Below, piece after piece: positions 33,193-42,489 of a stretch of 64,000 nt of DNA; positions within the stretch are counted from its first letter, which is position 1; each line of letters begins with the position of its first letter. Source of the stretch: Oscillospiraceae bacterium (lineage in GTDB: Bacteria; Bacillota; Clostridia; Oscillospirales; Ruminococcaceae); NCBI GenBank assembly GCA_015067175.1, contig SVMX01000007.1, positions 82,690-146,689 on the forward strand. The letters run 5' to 3'. The notes below the pieces were generated by a model. The model saw only the letters and a program-made list of their open reading frames with translations, was not told where the DNA came from and did not search any database. The position numbers were made by a program, and so were the translations under genes.

Positions 33193-34938
33193 TTGCTTAA
33201 ACTTGCAAGATATCTGAAATATTTTAAGCTTCACGTTTCGCTTGGACCTGCGTGCAAGCTTATCGAAGCAATATTTGAGCTTATCGTGCCGCTGGTAATG
33301 GCGGACATAATCGACAACGGCATACTTACAGGCGACGAGAACGTTGTATGGCAGGGTGGCGTTAAGCTCATCATTTTTGCGGTGTGCGGACTATCGTTCA
33401 CGCTCGTATGTCAGTACCTTGCCTCGGTCGCATCACAGGGCGTTGGAACAAAGCTTCGCCACGACCTTTACGCACACATAAATACCCTGTCTTACAAAGA
33501 GATCGACAAGCTGTCAACTCCCGCGCTTGTGACCCGTATCACAAATGACGTGAATCAGGTGCAGACAGCAGTTGCTATGCTTATCCGCCTTGTTATAAGA
33601 GCGCCGTTCCTCGTTGTGGGTGCAACTGTAATGGCGATGACGATAGACCTGAAGCTCTCGCTGATATTCTTCGGCTGTATGGCGGCGATAATTGCTGTAA
33701 TGGTGCCTGTAATGACGGTGACAGTTAAGCTTTTCAAGCGTCAGCAGAAAAGCCTCGATGATATCTCCCGCATAACCCGCGAAAATCTTTCGGGCGTGCG
33801 CGTTGTAAGAGCCTTTGCAAGACAGGAGCATGAGCAGCAGCGCTTTGAACAGAGTGCTGAGGAATACCGCCGCTTTGCTCTCAAAGCAGGCAGAATAAAT
33901 GCTCTGCTGAACCCCGCAATCTTTGCCGCTGTAAATATCGCATATCTGCTGATAGTGTACTTCGGCGGCGGCATGGTAACTCCCGACGGACTTACACAGG
34001 GTCAGGTCATAGCGCTTGTAAACTACATGACGCAGATATCCCTTGCTCTGGTGGTGGTCGCAAATCTTGTTACTATCTTTACAAAGGCGGCAGCTTCTTC
34101 GCACCGTATCAATGAGATATTCGACACAAAATCAACGGTCGTTGGAGCAGACGCCGCTCCCGAAACAGATCCCAACGCTCCCGCAATAGAGTTCAGAAAC
34201 GTAAGCTTCTCCTACCTTGACGGCGAGGGCGCAGAAAAGTCGCTTGAAAACATAAGCTTCACGCTTGAAAACGGCGAGGTGCTGGGAATCATCGGCGGCA
34301 CAGGCTCGGGTAAATCCACGCTTGTAAACCTGCTTCAGCGCTTTTATGACGCGACTGAGGGCGAGGTGCTGATAAACGGCGCAGACGTGCGCAGCTATCC
34401 CGACAACCTGCTTCGCAAAAAGCTTGGAATAGTTCCACAGAAAACGGAGCTTTTAAGCGGCACTATTCGCGAAAACATGACGATGGGCAGAGCGGATATA
34501 ACAGACGAGCAGATATATGCGGCACTTGAAACCGCACAGGCTAAGGAGTTTACCGACAATCTCCCCGATGGACTTGACGCAAAGATACTTCAAGGTGGAA
34601 AGAACTTCTCGGGCGGACAAAAACAGCGCCTTGCAATCGCGAGAGCGGTCGCAAAGTCTCCCGAGATACTGATACTTGACGACAGCTCAAGTGCGCTTGA
34701 CTACGCGACAGACGCAAAACTCAGAAAAGCGCTGAAAAAGCTTTCTATGACAATAGTCATAGTATCGCAAAGAGCAAATTCCATACGTCACGCCGACAAG
34801 ATAATCGTGCTTGACGACGGTATTGTTGAGGGCATTGACACTCACGCAAATCTGCTGAAAAGCTGTGCTGTCTACCGCGAGATATGTCTTACACAATACA
34901 CCGAGCAGGAGCTACTCGAACAGGAAAAGGAGGGATAA
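33193..34938 (+). CDS. Heterodimeric ABC exporter, subunit 1
   Basis: A 581-residue membrane/ATPase fusion. The TTG at 33193 was chosen: GGAGG lies seven bases before it and the product then begins MLKLARYLKYFK, typical for this family. A GTG start 42 bases upstream adds an unlikely Arg-rich leader. Membrane domain is about 1-310. ATPase motifs are Walker A GGTGSGKST, signature FSGGQKQRLAIARA and Walker B ILILDDSSSALD, with Asp-Asp in place of Asp-Glu. The degenerate Walker B end marks the non-canonical half of an asymmetric exporter such as BmrC/D or LmrC/D types. Its partner follows after 3 nt. Confidence 0.92.
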   Translation: MLKLARYLKYFKLHVSLGPACKLIEAIFELIVPLVMADIIDNGILTGDENVVWQGGVKLIIFAVCGLSFTLVCQYLASVASQGVGTKLRHDLYAHINTLSYKEIDKLSTPALVTRITNDVNQVQTAVAMLIRLVIRAPFLVVGATVMAMTIDLKLSLIFFGCMAAIIAVMVPVMTVTVKLFKRQQKSLDDISRITRENLSGVRVVRAFARQEHEQQRFEQSAEEYRRFALKAGRINALLNPAIFAAVNIAYLLIVYFGGGMVTPDGLTQGQVIALVNYMTQISLALVVVANLVTIFTKAAASSHRINEIFDTKSTVVGADAAPETDPNAPAIEFRNVSFSYLDGEGAEKSLENISFTLENGEVLGIIGGTGSGKSTLVNLLQRFYDATEGEVLINGADVRSYPDNLLRKKLGIVPQKTELLSGTIRENMTMGRADITDEQIYAALETAQAKEFTDNLPDGLDAKILQGGKNFSGGQKQRLAIARAVAKSPEILILDDSSSALDYATDAKLRKALKKLSMTIVIVSQRANSIRHADKIIVLDDGIVEGIDTHANLLKSCAVYREICLTQYTEQELLEQEKEG

Positions 34939-34941
34939 GCT

Positions 34942-36687
34942 GTGGCAAAAAACAACAAAAAAGGCTCGCTGCTGCGTATCCTCCGATATGTAAAGCCGCA
35001 GCTTTGGCTCGTTATTATCGCGCTTATATGCGCCGCGGCAAGCGTACTGCTGTCGCTTTATACAACGGTATTGGTCGGCGAGGCTGTAGACTGCATAACC
35101 GAGCTTGGCGCGGATTTCGCCGCTATGACGCCGATACTGATAAAGATAGCGGTTATAATCCCGATTGTTGCGGGACTGCAATGGCTGATGTACTTCTGCA
35201 CCAACGCGATAACTCACCGCACCGTAAAGGCGCTTCGCACAGACGCTTTCCGCCAGGTGCAGAATATACCGCTTTCATATATTGATACCAACGCGCACGG
35301 CGATATCATAAGCCGCGTGGTAAACGATGTTGACACGGTATCCGACGGACTTTTACAGGGCTTTCAGCAGCTTTTCACAGGCGTTGTCACCATAATCGGC
35401 ACGCTGTGCTTCATGCTGTCGCTCAACCTCGAAATTACCCTTGTCGTTGTATTAATAACGCCTGTTTCCTTTGCCGTTGCGGCAGTCATTTCAAAACTGT
35501 GCTTCAACAAATTCCGCGAGCAGTCGAAATTAAAGGGTGAGCTTACAGGCTTTATTGACGAGCATATCGGCGGTCAGAAGCTTGTTAAGGCTTTCGGCTA
35601 TGAGGAGGCTTCGCAGCAGCAATTCGACGATATAAATGAGAGGCTCAATATCTGCGGCAGACGTGCGCAATTCTACTCCGCGCTTACAAACCCCTGCACG
35701 CGTTTTGTTAATTCCCTCGTTTACGCGGGCGTGGGAGTTTTTGGCGCTCTGCGAGTTATCACCTCGGCGGGTACTTTCAGCGTGGGCGGTCTGTCCTGCT
35801 TTTTGCAATACGCTAATCAGTACACAAAGCCATTCAATGAGATATCGGGAGTTATCACAGAGCTTCAGAACGCTATCGCGTCGGCAGGACGTATATTTGA
35901 GCTTATCGACGAACCCGAGGAGGTTTCCGATAAGAACTGCGAAGTGCTTCAAAACTGTGACGGCGAGGTGCTGCTTGACGATGTATCGTTCAGCTATGTT
36001 CCCGAAAAGCCGCTTATCGAGGAGCTTAACCTAAACGTTAAGAGCGGTCAGCACATAGCGATAGTTGGCCCGACAGGCTGCGGAAAGACAACGCTTATAA
36101 ATCTGCTCATGCGCTTTTATGATGTCGTATCAGGTGAGATAAGGGTCAGCGGAACGCCGATAAAGCAGCTCACCCGAAACAGCCTGCGCAGGGGCTTCGG
36201 AATAGTACTTCAGGAAACATGGCTGTTCAAAGGTACGGTGCGCGAAAACATCGCCTATGGCAGACCCGAAGCTACGCTTGACGAGGTGATAGAAGCGGCT
36301 AAAGCGGCTCACGCCCACAGCTTCATCAGACGACTTCCGCAGGGCTATGACACGGTAATCTCTGACGGCGGCGACCTTTCTCAGGGACAAAAGCAGCTTC
36401 TGAGCATCGCAAGAGTTATGCTCACCCTGCCGCCTATGCTGATACTGGACGAGGCTACATCTTCGATCGATACGCGCACCGAAATGCGTATTCAGAGCGC
36501 ATTCGACAGAATGATGACAGGCAGAACAAGCTTTGTCGTTGCGCACAGGCTGTCCACTATCAGAAACGCCGACTGTATCCTAGTTATGAAGTCAGGTCAC
36601 ATAGTAGAGCAAGGCACCCATGAGCAGCTTATGGCAAACGGCGGTTTTTACTCCGAGCTTATCAACAGCCGCAAGGAAAATGCATAG
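34942..36687 (+). CDS. Heterodimeric ABC exporter, subunit 2
   Basis: A 581-residue ABC half-transporter starting at GTG with AGGAGG before it, 3 nt after subunit 1. Membrane domain is about 1-320. Motifs are Walker A GPTGCGKTT, Q-loop VLQETWLF, signature LSQGQKQLLSIARV, a full Walker B MLILDEATSSID with catalytic Glu, and H-loop VAHRLST. The signature reads LSQGQ rather than LSGGQ, common in this group. With its degenerate partner it forms an exporter with one active ATP site; the substrate, often drugs or lipids, is not readable. Confidence 0.92.
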   Translation: MAKNNKKGSLLRILRYVKPQLWLVIIALICAAASVLLSLYTTVLVGEAVDCITELGADFAAMTPILIKIAVIIPIVAGLQWLMYFCTNAITHRTVKALRTDAFRQVQNIPLSYIDTNAHGDIISRVVNDVDTVSDGLLQGFQQLFTGVVTIIGTLCFMLSLNLEITLVVVLITPVSFAVAAVISKLCFNKFREQSKLKGELTGFIDEHIGGQKLVKAFGYEEASQQQFDDINERLNICGRRAQFYSALTNPCTRFVNSLVYAGVGVFGALRVITSAGTFSVGGLSCFLQYANQYTKPFNEISGVITELQNAIASAGRIFELIDEPEEVSDKNCEVLQNCDGEVLLDDVSFSYVPEKPLIEELNLNVKSGQHIAIVGPTGCGKTTLINLLMRFYDVVSGEIRVSGTPIKQLTRNSLRRGFGIVLQETWLFKGTVRENIAYGRPEATLDEVIEAAKAAHAHSFIRRLPQGYDTVISDGGDLSQGQKQLLSIARVMLTLPPMLILDEATSSIDTRTEMRIQSAFDRMMTGRTSFVVAHRLSTIRNADCILVMKSGHIVEQGTHEQLMANGGFYSELINSRKENA

Positions 36688-36740
36688 TGTGACGAAAAGA
36701 TGAAAATCCCGTCATTCATATATGAGGGAAGTATTTCCTC

Positions 36741-36769
36741 TTGACACAGACAGCAATTGATGATAAAAT
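36741..36769 (+). promoter_or_regulatory. Promoter of the M23 peptidase gene
   Basis: TTGACA (36741-36746), 17 bases, TAAAAT (36764-36769), followed by a ~95-base leader containing small hairpins (e.g. GCCGCATATAGCGGC). Confidence 0.8.
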
Positions 36770-36864
36770 AACAATATGATGGCACAGTATTTTTCCTGAT
36801 GGTTTATGAAAATACTGCAGAAAAATGCCGCATATAGCGGCTTATTCCACAGAAAGGGGAATTT

Positions 36865-38208
36865 ATGGGGAAGTTTAAAATAAACAAAAGAATAACGCGT
36901 CTTCTGCTTGCGGCTACTGTCGCGTTTACGACGCTTGCCGCTCCTACATTCAACGCGCAGCTTTCGGCTTCCGCTATCGACTATGACGCGGAAATTGCAG
37001 AGCTTGAAGCAAAGGCCGAGAAGCTTGCAAAGGAGAACGAAAAGCGCGAAAAAGAGATAGACGGACTCAGCGGTGACATTGCCGACAACGAATACGCTAT
37101 GAGCCTTATCAACGATCAGATCGCAGGCTATAACGAGGAGATCGACAATCTCGGCGACCAGATAACAACAATGCAGATAAGAATAGCCGAGAAAGAAGCC
37201 GAGATCGAAAATGTTGAGCTTAAAATTGAGGACAAGGAAGAAGAGATCGAGCTGAAACGCGACACTATCTCAGAGCTTGAGCAGCAGAACGCGCTCAATC
37301 TTGAGAAATTCGCACAGCTTGTACGCGCGCTTTATATGAACGACGCTACCGACACCGCACCGATACTCAACGGCTCGGACGACTGGTATGACTTCCTTGT
37401 TTATGTTGATGTTGTGCAGAATATAAGCCAGCAAAACCTTGATTTCATGAACGAGCTTCTGGACGATATCCATCATCAGGAGGATCTGATACAGGGTCTT
37501 AATAATGACATCGCACAGCTTAACGCTGACAAATCAGCGCTTCAGGATAAAAAGCTTATTCTGGAGCAGGAGGCTTCCGTTCTCTTTGACAAAAAGGACG
37601 AGGTGCAGAAGATATCCGATGAGCGTTACGAAAAGCTGAACGAATACGCTGAATACAACGAAAGCCTTGAATGGCAGATCAAATCCCTCAGAAGCGATAC
37701 CGATGAATACGAGGAACAGATCGAAGAAATAAACGACGAGATAGAATCTCTCGTGCGCAGAAAGCAGGCAGAGCTTTCGGGCGGATACGACTACAGCTCC
37801 GATGGCTTCAGATGGCCACTTGATAAGAAATATCAGCTCATCACTACATATTTCGGATATGACGCATGGCGAGGCGGCAGCCACTACGGCATAGACGTAG
37901 GAAACCGCGGAATCGGCGGCTCAAACATCTATGCAGCGCAGAGCGGCACCGTTATCACCGCATACAATGACAGCGGCTGGCACGGCGGCTACGGAAACTA
38001 TGTAATAATCGACCACGGCGGCGGACTTTCCACGCTGTATGCACACTGCTACGCTACCACTGTTAAGGTAGGTCAGGAAGTAAAGAAGGGCGAGGTCATC
38101 GGCTATGTCGGAACGACAGGCTGGTCAACGGGTAACCACCTCCACTTTGAGACCCGTGTAAACGGCGTTGCAAAGAATCCTTTCAACTATTCTTATGAAT
38201 ATATTTAA
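36865..38208 (+). CDS. Secreted coiled-coil M23 peptidase (EnvC/NlpD-like)
   Basis: A 447-residue envelope protein. A signal peptide spans about 1-37 (ending QLSASA). A long coiled coil from about 38 to 305 is dominated by Glu, Lys and Ile/Leu heptads. The C-terminal LytM/M23 domain is at about 325-447 with zinc ligands in SHYGIDVG and HLHFE and the NYVIIDHGGGLSTLYAH core. Such proteins cut, or activate cutters of, peptidoglycan during cell separation. The active-site residues are all present, so it should be a working endopeptidase. AAAGGGG precedes the ATG; strong promoter upstream, terminator downstream, so it is monocistronic. Confidence 0.92.
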   Translation: MGKFKINKRITRLLLAATVAFTTLAAPTFNAQLSASAIDYDAEIAELEAKAEKLAKENEKREKEIDGLSGDIADNEYAMSLINDQIAGYNEEIDNLGDQITTMQIRIAEKEAEIENVELKIEDKEEEIELKRDTISELEQQNALNLEKFAQLVRALYMNDATDTAPILNGSDDWYDFLVYVDVVQNISQQNLDFMNELLDDIHHQEDLIQGLNNDIAQLNADKSALQDKKLILEQEASVLFDKKDEVQKISDERYEKLNEYAEYNESLEWQIKSLRSDTDEYEEQIEEINDEIESLVRRKQAELSGGYDYSSDGFRWPLDKKYQLITTYFGYDAWRGGSHYGIDVGNRGIGGSNIYAAQSGTVITAYNDSGWHGGYGNYVIIDHGGGLSTLYAHCYATTVKVGQEVKKGEVIGYVGTTGWSTGNHLHFETRVNGVAKNPFNYSYEYI

Positions 38209-38217
38209 TTAAGTTTT

Positions 38218-38260
38218 AAACTCCCCGAAAAGAGCGAACATTCTTTTCGGGGAGTTTTTT
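38218..38260 (+). terminator. Terminator of the M23 peptidase gene
   Basis: A 16-bp perfect stem (38218-38233 with 38242-38257, core CTCCCCGAAAAG) around 8 bases, ending in six T. Confidence 0.9.
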
Positions 38261-38326
38261 GCAGTTAATTTCATACAGCCGCGTTTTATGCTTAATCTGC
38301 GGAACTGCCGCAGAAAGGAGCAAAAT

Positions 38327-38578
38327 ATGGCTAAAAAAGTTACGGCGGCTGAGTTTTTCGATAAGCACAACCGCTCATTTATGAAATTCGGCGAAATGTT
38401 TGCAAAAAAGATAACCGATGAGGAGCTTATCTCTACCCTTGCCGAAAAAGACCTCGAAAAGCTTGCAAAGGTGTTCAGACTGGTGTTTGACATGGTGGAA
38501 GAAAACACCTCCGCCGACGAAAACGACAGGCTTGCAAAGCTAATCAAGGCTTACTCGGAGGTGGAGTGCGATGAGTGA
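38327..38578 (+). CDS. Small protein upstream of terminase (terminase small-subunit position)
   Basis: An 83-residue helical, charged protein. The ATG at 38327 has AAAGGAG seven bases before it; the longer frame from 38288 lacks such a site. It overlaps the terminase large-subunit start by 8 nt, the position of a terminase small subunit in phages. The sequence (EFFDKHNRSFMKFGEMFAKK... LAKVFRLVFDMVEE) shows no clear helix-turn-helix, so the identity as small subunit rests on position only. Confidence 0.6.
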   Translation: MAKKVTAAEFFDKHNRSFMKFGEMFAKKITDEELISTLAEKDLEKLAKVFRLVFDMVEENTSADENDRLAKLIKAYSEVECDE

Positions 38579-39800
38579 GCTTTCGCCGAAGCAGCAGCAA
38601 GCGCTGTCAATGCTGAAAAGCGGAAAGCTTCGCCGCATAAACATTTTGGAGGGCAGCGTAAGAAGCGGCAAGACCTATATCTCAATGATATTATGGGGCT
38701 TCTGGGTGGCTGCGTGTCCGCGTGAACAGGCGTATCTCATGGCGGGAAAAACTCTCACCACGCTTAAAAGGAACGTGCTGGAGCCTATGTGCGAGCTGTT
38801 CGGAAGCAGCTTTTCCTACAGCCTCACAAAAAAACAGGCTCAGCTTTTCGGGCGCAGGATATATCTGGAGGGCGCGGCAAATGCGGGCGCAGAGGGCAAG
38901 ATACGCGGTATGACACTGCGCGGAGCATACTGCGATGAGCTTTCGCTGTTTGGCGAGGATTTCTTCGCCATGCTGCTGTCAAGACTCTCGGAAGATGGTG
39001 CGAAGCTTTTTGCAACCACAAACCCCGACACTCCGTCGCATTGGCTTAAAAGAGATTATCTCGACAAGGAGCTTCCCGACCTGCTGTCGCTGAAATTTAC
39101 ACTTGACGACAATCCGCATCTCCCCTCGGATTATGTCAAGGCGCTGAAATCGGAGTTTTCGGGAGTGTTCTATGACCGATTTATCCTCGGAAACTGGGTC
39201 GCCGCCGAGGGCAGAATATACGATGGATTTTCCAAGGCTTGCGTAATAAGCGCCGAGCAGCTTTCTCAAAAGCTGTCCGAGAACAGGCTTTTGACCTCGG
39301 TTGTAGGCGTGGACTACGGCGGCAACGGCAGCGCAAGCGTGTTCTGTCATGTAGGCTTTGACGTTGGTTTTAAAAACGTATATGTGCTGTCGGAATACTA
39401 CGACAGCCGCAACCGCTCGGCAGAGAGTCTTATTTCCGCATTCTCGCAGTATATCACAGAAGAAAAGCGTCAGCGCCCTACCCTTGCCGCCGCCTACTGC
39501 GACAGTGCGGAGCAGCTTCTTGTGAAAAGTTTTCGCAGCGCGGTAAGGCTGGAGGTGCGAAACGCCCTGAAGCGCCCTATAAATACGCGTATCAATATGC
39601 TGTGCAGACTGATATCCGCAGGGCGTTTTTACGTTCTTGACGAATGTCCGAAGCTTATTGAAGCGATAAACAGCGCTGTGTGGGACGAGCATGATATACA
39701 CCGCGATACACGTCTTGACAACGGCACAACTAACATCGACAGCTTAGACGCATTCGAATATGCCATAGAACGATTTGAAAAGGAGCTTTTCAGACTTTAG
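38571..39800 (+). CDS. PBSX-type phage terminase large subunit (orphan)
   Basis: A 409-residue packaging ATPase/nuclease. Walker A EGSVRSGKT (27-35), Walker B end GAYCDE (Asp122, Glu123), coupling motif FATTNPD (148-153), and nuclease Asp248 in VGVDYGG with a further Asp in YCDSAE. Normal length, no frameshift. No portal, capsid, tail, integrase or lysis gene lies near it; the neighbours are an M23 peptidase and glmS, each with its own promoter. Either the last trace of a prophage or a kept, repurposed terminase. Confidence 0.9.
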   Translation: MSELSPKQQQALSMLKSGKLRRINILEGSVRSGKTYISMILWGFWVAACPREQAYLMAGKTLTTLKRNVLEPMCELFGSSFSYSLTKKQAQLFGRRIYLEGAANAGAEGKIRGMTLRGAYCDELSLFGEDFFAMLLSRLSEDGAKLFATTNPDTPSHWLKRDYLDKELPDLLSLKFTLDDNPHLPSDYVKALKSEFSGVFYDRFILGNWVAAEGRIYDGFSKACVISAEQLSQKLSENRLLTSVVGVDYGGNGSASVFCHVGFDVGFKNVYVLSEYYDSRNRSAESLISAFSQYITEEKRQRPTLAAAYCDSAEQLLVKSFRSAVRLEVRNALKRPINTRINMLCRLISAGRFYVLDECPKLIEAINSAVWDEHDIHRDTRLDNGTTNIDSLDAFEYAIERFEKELFRL

Positions 39801-39855
39801 GCAGATAATTCCTCATAAAAAATGTCGTCTGCGCATAAAAACGCTTGTAAAATTA

Positions 39856-39884
39856 TTGACAATCGGGCTGTAATGCTGTAAAAT
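39856..39884 (+). promoter_or_regulatory. Promoter of glmS
   Basis: TTGACA (39856-39861), 17 bases, TAAAAT (39879-39884). The ~90-base leader has one small hairpin (ATGCGG/CCGCAT at about 39900-39916) and no sign of the glmS ribozyme core. Confidence 0.8.
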
Positions 39885-39978
39885 AAAAGGTAGGAATTTT
39901 ATGCGGAAAAACCGCATATTTTCAAATAAACGGCTTTGCGCCTAATATAAATAAAAATCAAAAACAGGGGGAAATATC

Positions 39979-41799
39979 ATGTGCGGAATAGTGGGCTATG
40001 TCGGCAGAAACACCTGCGCCGAAATACTGCTCGGTACACTGGAAAAGCTGGAGTATCGCGGCTATGACAGTGCTGGTATCGCGGTGTTCGACCATGACAA
40101 TATCGAAGTAAGAAAGGCACAGGGCAGACTTGCAGACCTGCGCCGCAGAATGGAAAAGGACGGTGTTCCGTCGGGCTGTGCGGGTATAGGTCACACGCGC
40201 TGGGCAACTCACGGTGAGCCGTCCGACGTGAACTCTCACCCTCACAACGGCGGAAACGTCACCATCGTTCATAACGGAATAATCGAAAACTATAAGGAAA
40301 TTAAGAATTTCCTTATCGGCAAGGGCAGACATTTTGTAAGCCAGACCGATACCGAGGTAGCGGCTCAGCTTCTCGACTATTACTACAGCGGCGACCCTGT
40401 CGAGGCTATCGTGGAAACTATGCACAATGTACGCGGAAGCTTCGCACTTGGTATAATGTTCCGCGATTTCCCCAATACCGTTTTCGCGGTAAGAAAGGAA
40501 AGTCCGCTGATAGTCGGTCTTGGTACAGACGAAAGCTTTATCGCTTCGGACGTTACCGCTATACTGAACTACACCCGTGACTACTACCTTTTAGAGCCTG
40601 ACGAGATAGCGGTACTGTCGCCCTATGGTACGAATATTTACGACCTGCACTACAACAAGCTCAACAAGAACGTTATGCACGCAGACTGGGATCAGAATGC
40701 GGCAGAAAAACAGGGCTATGCACACTTCATGCTTAAAGAGATACACGAGCAGCCCGAGGCGGTCAAGACAACGGTAACTCCCCGTATTTCGGACGGTCTG
40801 CCTAATCTTGAAGAGTGCGGCATAACACTCGAAATGCTGCGTAGCTTCCGCAATATCCATGTGGTAGCCTGCGGTACTGCAATGCACGCGGGGCTTGTTG
40901 GAAAATACATAATAGAGGAGCTTGCGCGCGTATCCGTTAATGTTGATATTGCGTCCGAGTTCAGATACAGAAAGCCGCTTGTCACAAAGGACGACCTTGT
41001 GATAATTATTTCGCAGTCGGGCGAAACCGCCGACTCCCTTGCGGCATTAAGACTATCAAAGGAGCTTGGCGCAAAAACGCTTGCTATTGTAAATGCAAAG
41101 GGCAGCTCCATTGCGCGTGAAGCAGATATGCTGATATACACGCTTGCAGGCCCTGAGATAGCGGTAGCCTCGACCAAGGCATATATGGTGCAGATAGCAG
41201 TCATGTATCTGTTTGCGTTTTCTTTGGCGCTTGCAAACGGCACTATCGACGAAGCAAAATGCCGCGAACTTACAGCGGAGCTTCTGAAAATGCCCGAGCG
41301 CATCGAAAAAGCGGTCGCACTTGAAGAAAAGTCGCAGTATGCGGCGTCTACTCTTGTCAACGCAGAAAGCCTTTTGTATGTCGGCAGAGGTCTTGACTAT
41401 GCGCTCAGCATGGAGGGCAGCTTAAAGCTGAAAGAGCTTAGCTATATCCACAGCGAAAGCTACGCTGCAGGCGAGCTGAAGCACGGCACTATATCGCTTA
41501 TAACCGAGGGAATGCCTGCTATCGCGGTAGTAACCCAGCGCGCTCTCGTTGAAAAGACCGTTAGCAACATGAAAGAAATGAAAGCACGCGGCGCGTATGT
41601 TATCGCTGTGTGCGCTGATGGAATCTCGATAGATCCCGACGCTGCCGATTATGTGATAGAGCTTGAGGAATGCCCAGATATACTCGCACCGATGACGGCG
41701 GTCGTACCGCTTCAGCTTATTGCTTACTACACCGCGGTGCTGAAAGGCAACGATGTTGACAAGCCGAGAAATCTCGCTAAATCCGTTACGGTCGAATAA
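39979..41799 (+). CDS. glmS: Glutamine-fructose-6-phosphate aminotransferase (isomerizing)
   Basis: A 606-residue enzyme making glucosamine 6-phosphate, the entry to peptidoglycan amino sugars. The N-terminal glutaminase begins MCGIVGYVG, so Cys2 becomes the N-terminal nucleophile, and contains GHTRWATHG. Two SIS sugar isomerase domains follow, with marks SQSGETADS, ASTKAY and the C-terminal DKPRNLAKSVTVE. AGGGGG precedes the ATG. Monocistronic between a strong promoter and a terminator. Control by ribozyme, common in Bacillota, is not supported by the leader. Confidence 0.97.
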   Translation: MCGIVGYVGRNTCAEILLGTLEKLEYRGYDSAGIAVFDHDNIEVRKAQGRLADLRRRMEKDGVPSGCAGIGHTRWATHGEPSDVNSHPHNGGNVTIVHNGIIENYKEIKNFLIGKGRHFVSQTDTEVAAQLLDYYYSGDPVEAIVETMHNVRGSFALGIMFRDFPNTVFAVRKESPLIVGLGTDESFIASDVTAILNYTRDYYLLEPDEIAVLSPYGTNIYDLHYNKLNKNVMHADWDQNAAEKQGYAHFMLKEIHEQPEAVKTTVTPRISDGLPNLEECGITLEMLRSFRNIHVVACGTAMHAGLVGKYIIEELARVSVNVDIASEFRYRKPLVTKDDLVIIISQSGETADSLAALRLSKELGAKTLAIVNAKGSSIAREADMLIYTLAGPEIAVASTKAYMVQIAVMYLFAFSLALANGTIDEAKCRELTAELLKMPERIEKAVALEEKSQYAASTLVNAESLLYVGRGLDYALSMEGSLKLKELSYIHSESYAAGELKHGTISLITEGMPAIAVVTQRALVEKTVSNMKEMKARGAYVIAVCADGISIDPDAADYVIELEECPDILAPMTAVVPLQLIAYYTAVLKGNDVDKPRNLAKSVTVE

Positions 41800-41802
41800 A
41801 TT

Positions 41803-41831
41803 AAAAGGCACTCGCCACGGGTGCCTTTTTT
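41803..41831 (+). terminator. Terminator of glmS
   Basis: AAAAGGCAC and GTGCCTTTT form a 9-bp stem around 9 bases, followed by two more T. Confidence 0.85.
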
Positions 41832-41898
41832 GGTATGCATCGAATATCCGCGCCCAAAACTGAGTATATTAAATGAAAATATGACGGAGGAAAAACCT

Positions 41899-42204
41899 AT
41901 GAACGTTATCACTCTCACAAAGGAAAATTTCAGCGATACCATAAACTGCGGAAAAACAGTTCTTGTAGATTTCAGAGCAGATTGGTGTGCGCCTTGTATT
42001 GCACTTTCACCTGTTATTGCCGATATCGCCGCAGAAAATCCCGATGTTTTTGTCGGAGAGGTCAATATCGACGAACAGCCGGAGCTAGCCGATGAGTATG
42101 GAATCAGCAGTATCCCTACCCTACTGGTGTTCAGAAACAGCGAGATAGTAAACGCTGCTGTGGGACTTAAAACAAAAGAGCATATCACATCAATGTTGAA
42201 ATAA
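41899..42204 (+). CDS. Thioredoxin
   Basis: A 101-residue thioredoxin with the redox motif WCAPC in VDFRADWCAPC, the cis-Pro in SSIPTLLVF and the conserved VNIDEQPELADEYGI strand-helix. The start at 41899 has GGAGG before it; the frame open from 41821 runs back through the glmS terminator and is not used. Active site WCAPC differs from the common WCGPC, a known variant. No thioredoxin reductase is adjacent. Confidence 0.93.
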   Translation: MNVITLTKENFSDTINCGKTVLVDFRADWCAPCIALSPVIADIAAENPDVFVGEVNIDEQPELADEYGISSIPTLLVFRNSEIVNAAVGLKTKEHITSMLK

Positions 42205-42303
42205 TAACACTTTAAGAAATATTACGACGACATTTTAAAAAACGTATAGTGATTAAGCAAGCAATACAAGTATTAAAACCTCAAAAAAACGTCGTTTTTT
42301 AGT

Positions 42304-42330
42304 ATCCCCCTGTTATCACAGGGGGATATT
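42304..42330. terminator. Hairpin in the gap before the V-ATPase operon
   Basis: ATCCCCCTGT and ACAGGGGGAT form a perfect 10-bp stem around 4 bases, followed by ATTTGT. It lies 100 bases after the thioredoxin stop and probably ends that transcript. The preceding bases contain AAAAACGTCGTTTTTT, a second small palindrome. Confidence 0.65.
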
Positions 42331-42406
42331 TGTCAATATAATACAAACCATAGCTAAAAAACGGTAAAACTTAATATTCAACCGCGATATTTGTACAATA
42401 TTGCTA

Positions 42407-42435
42407 TTGAAGTATTTCGGATTTTGGATTATTAT
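42407..42435 (+). promoter_or_regulatory. Promoter candidate of the V-ATPase operon
   Basis: TTGAAG (42407-42412), 17 bases, TATTAT (42430-42435); an overlapping TATAAT at 42433 is an alternative -10 with poorer spacing. 54 bases before the first start codon. Confidence 0.45.
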
Positions 42436-42489
42436 AATAAATAGCGCATTTATATATAAATATGTAGACCACAAGGCAGGTTGAATTAT

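Noticed and set aside
38288-39800. Intact prophage
   Set aside because: Only a terminase pair is present; no structural, replication, integration or lysis genes are around it.
39885-39978. glmS ribozyme upstream of glmS
   Set aside because: The leader is under 100 bases, AT-rich, and shows neither the conserved core nor the cleavage-site context.
41821-41898. N-terminal extension of thioredoxin
   Set aside because: The frame runs through the glmS terminator; GGAGG before the ATG at 41899 and family length fit the short form.
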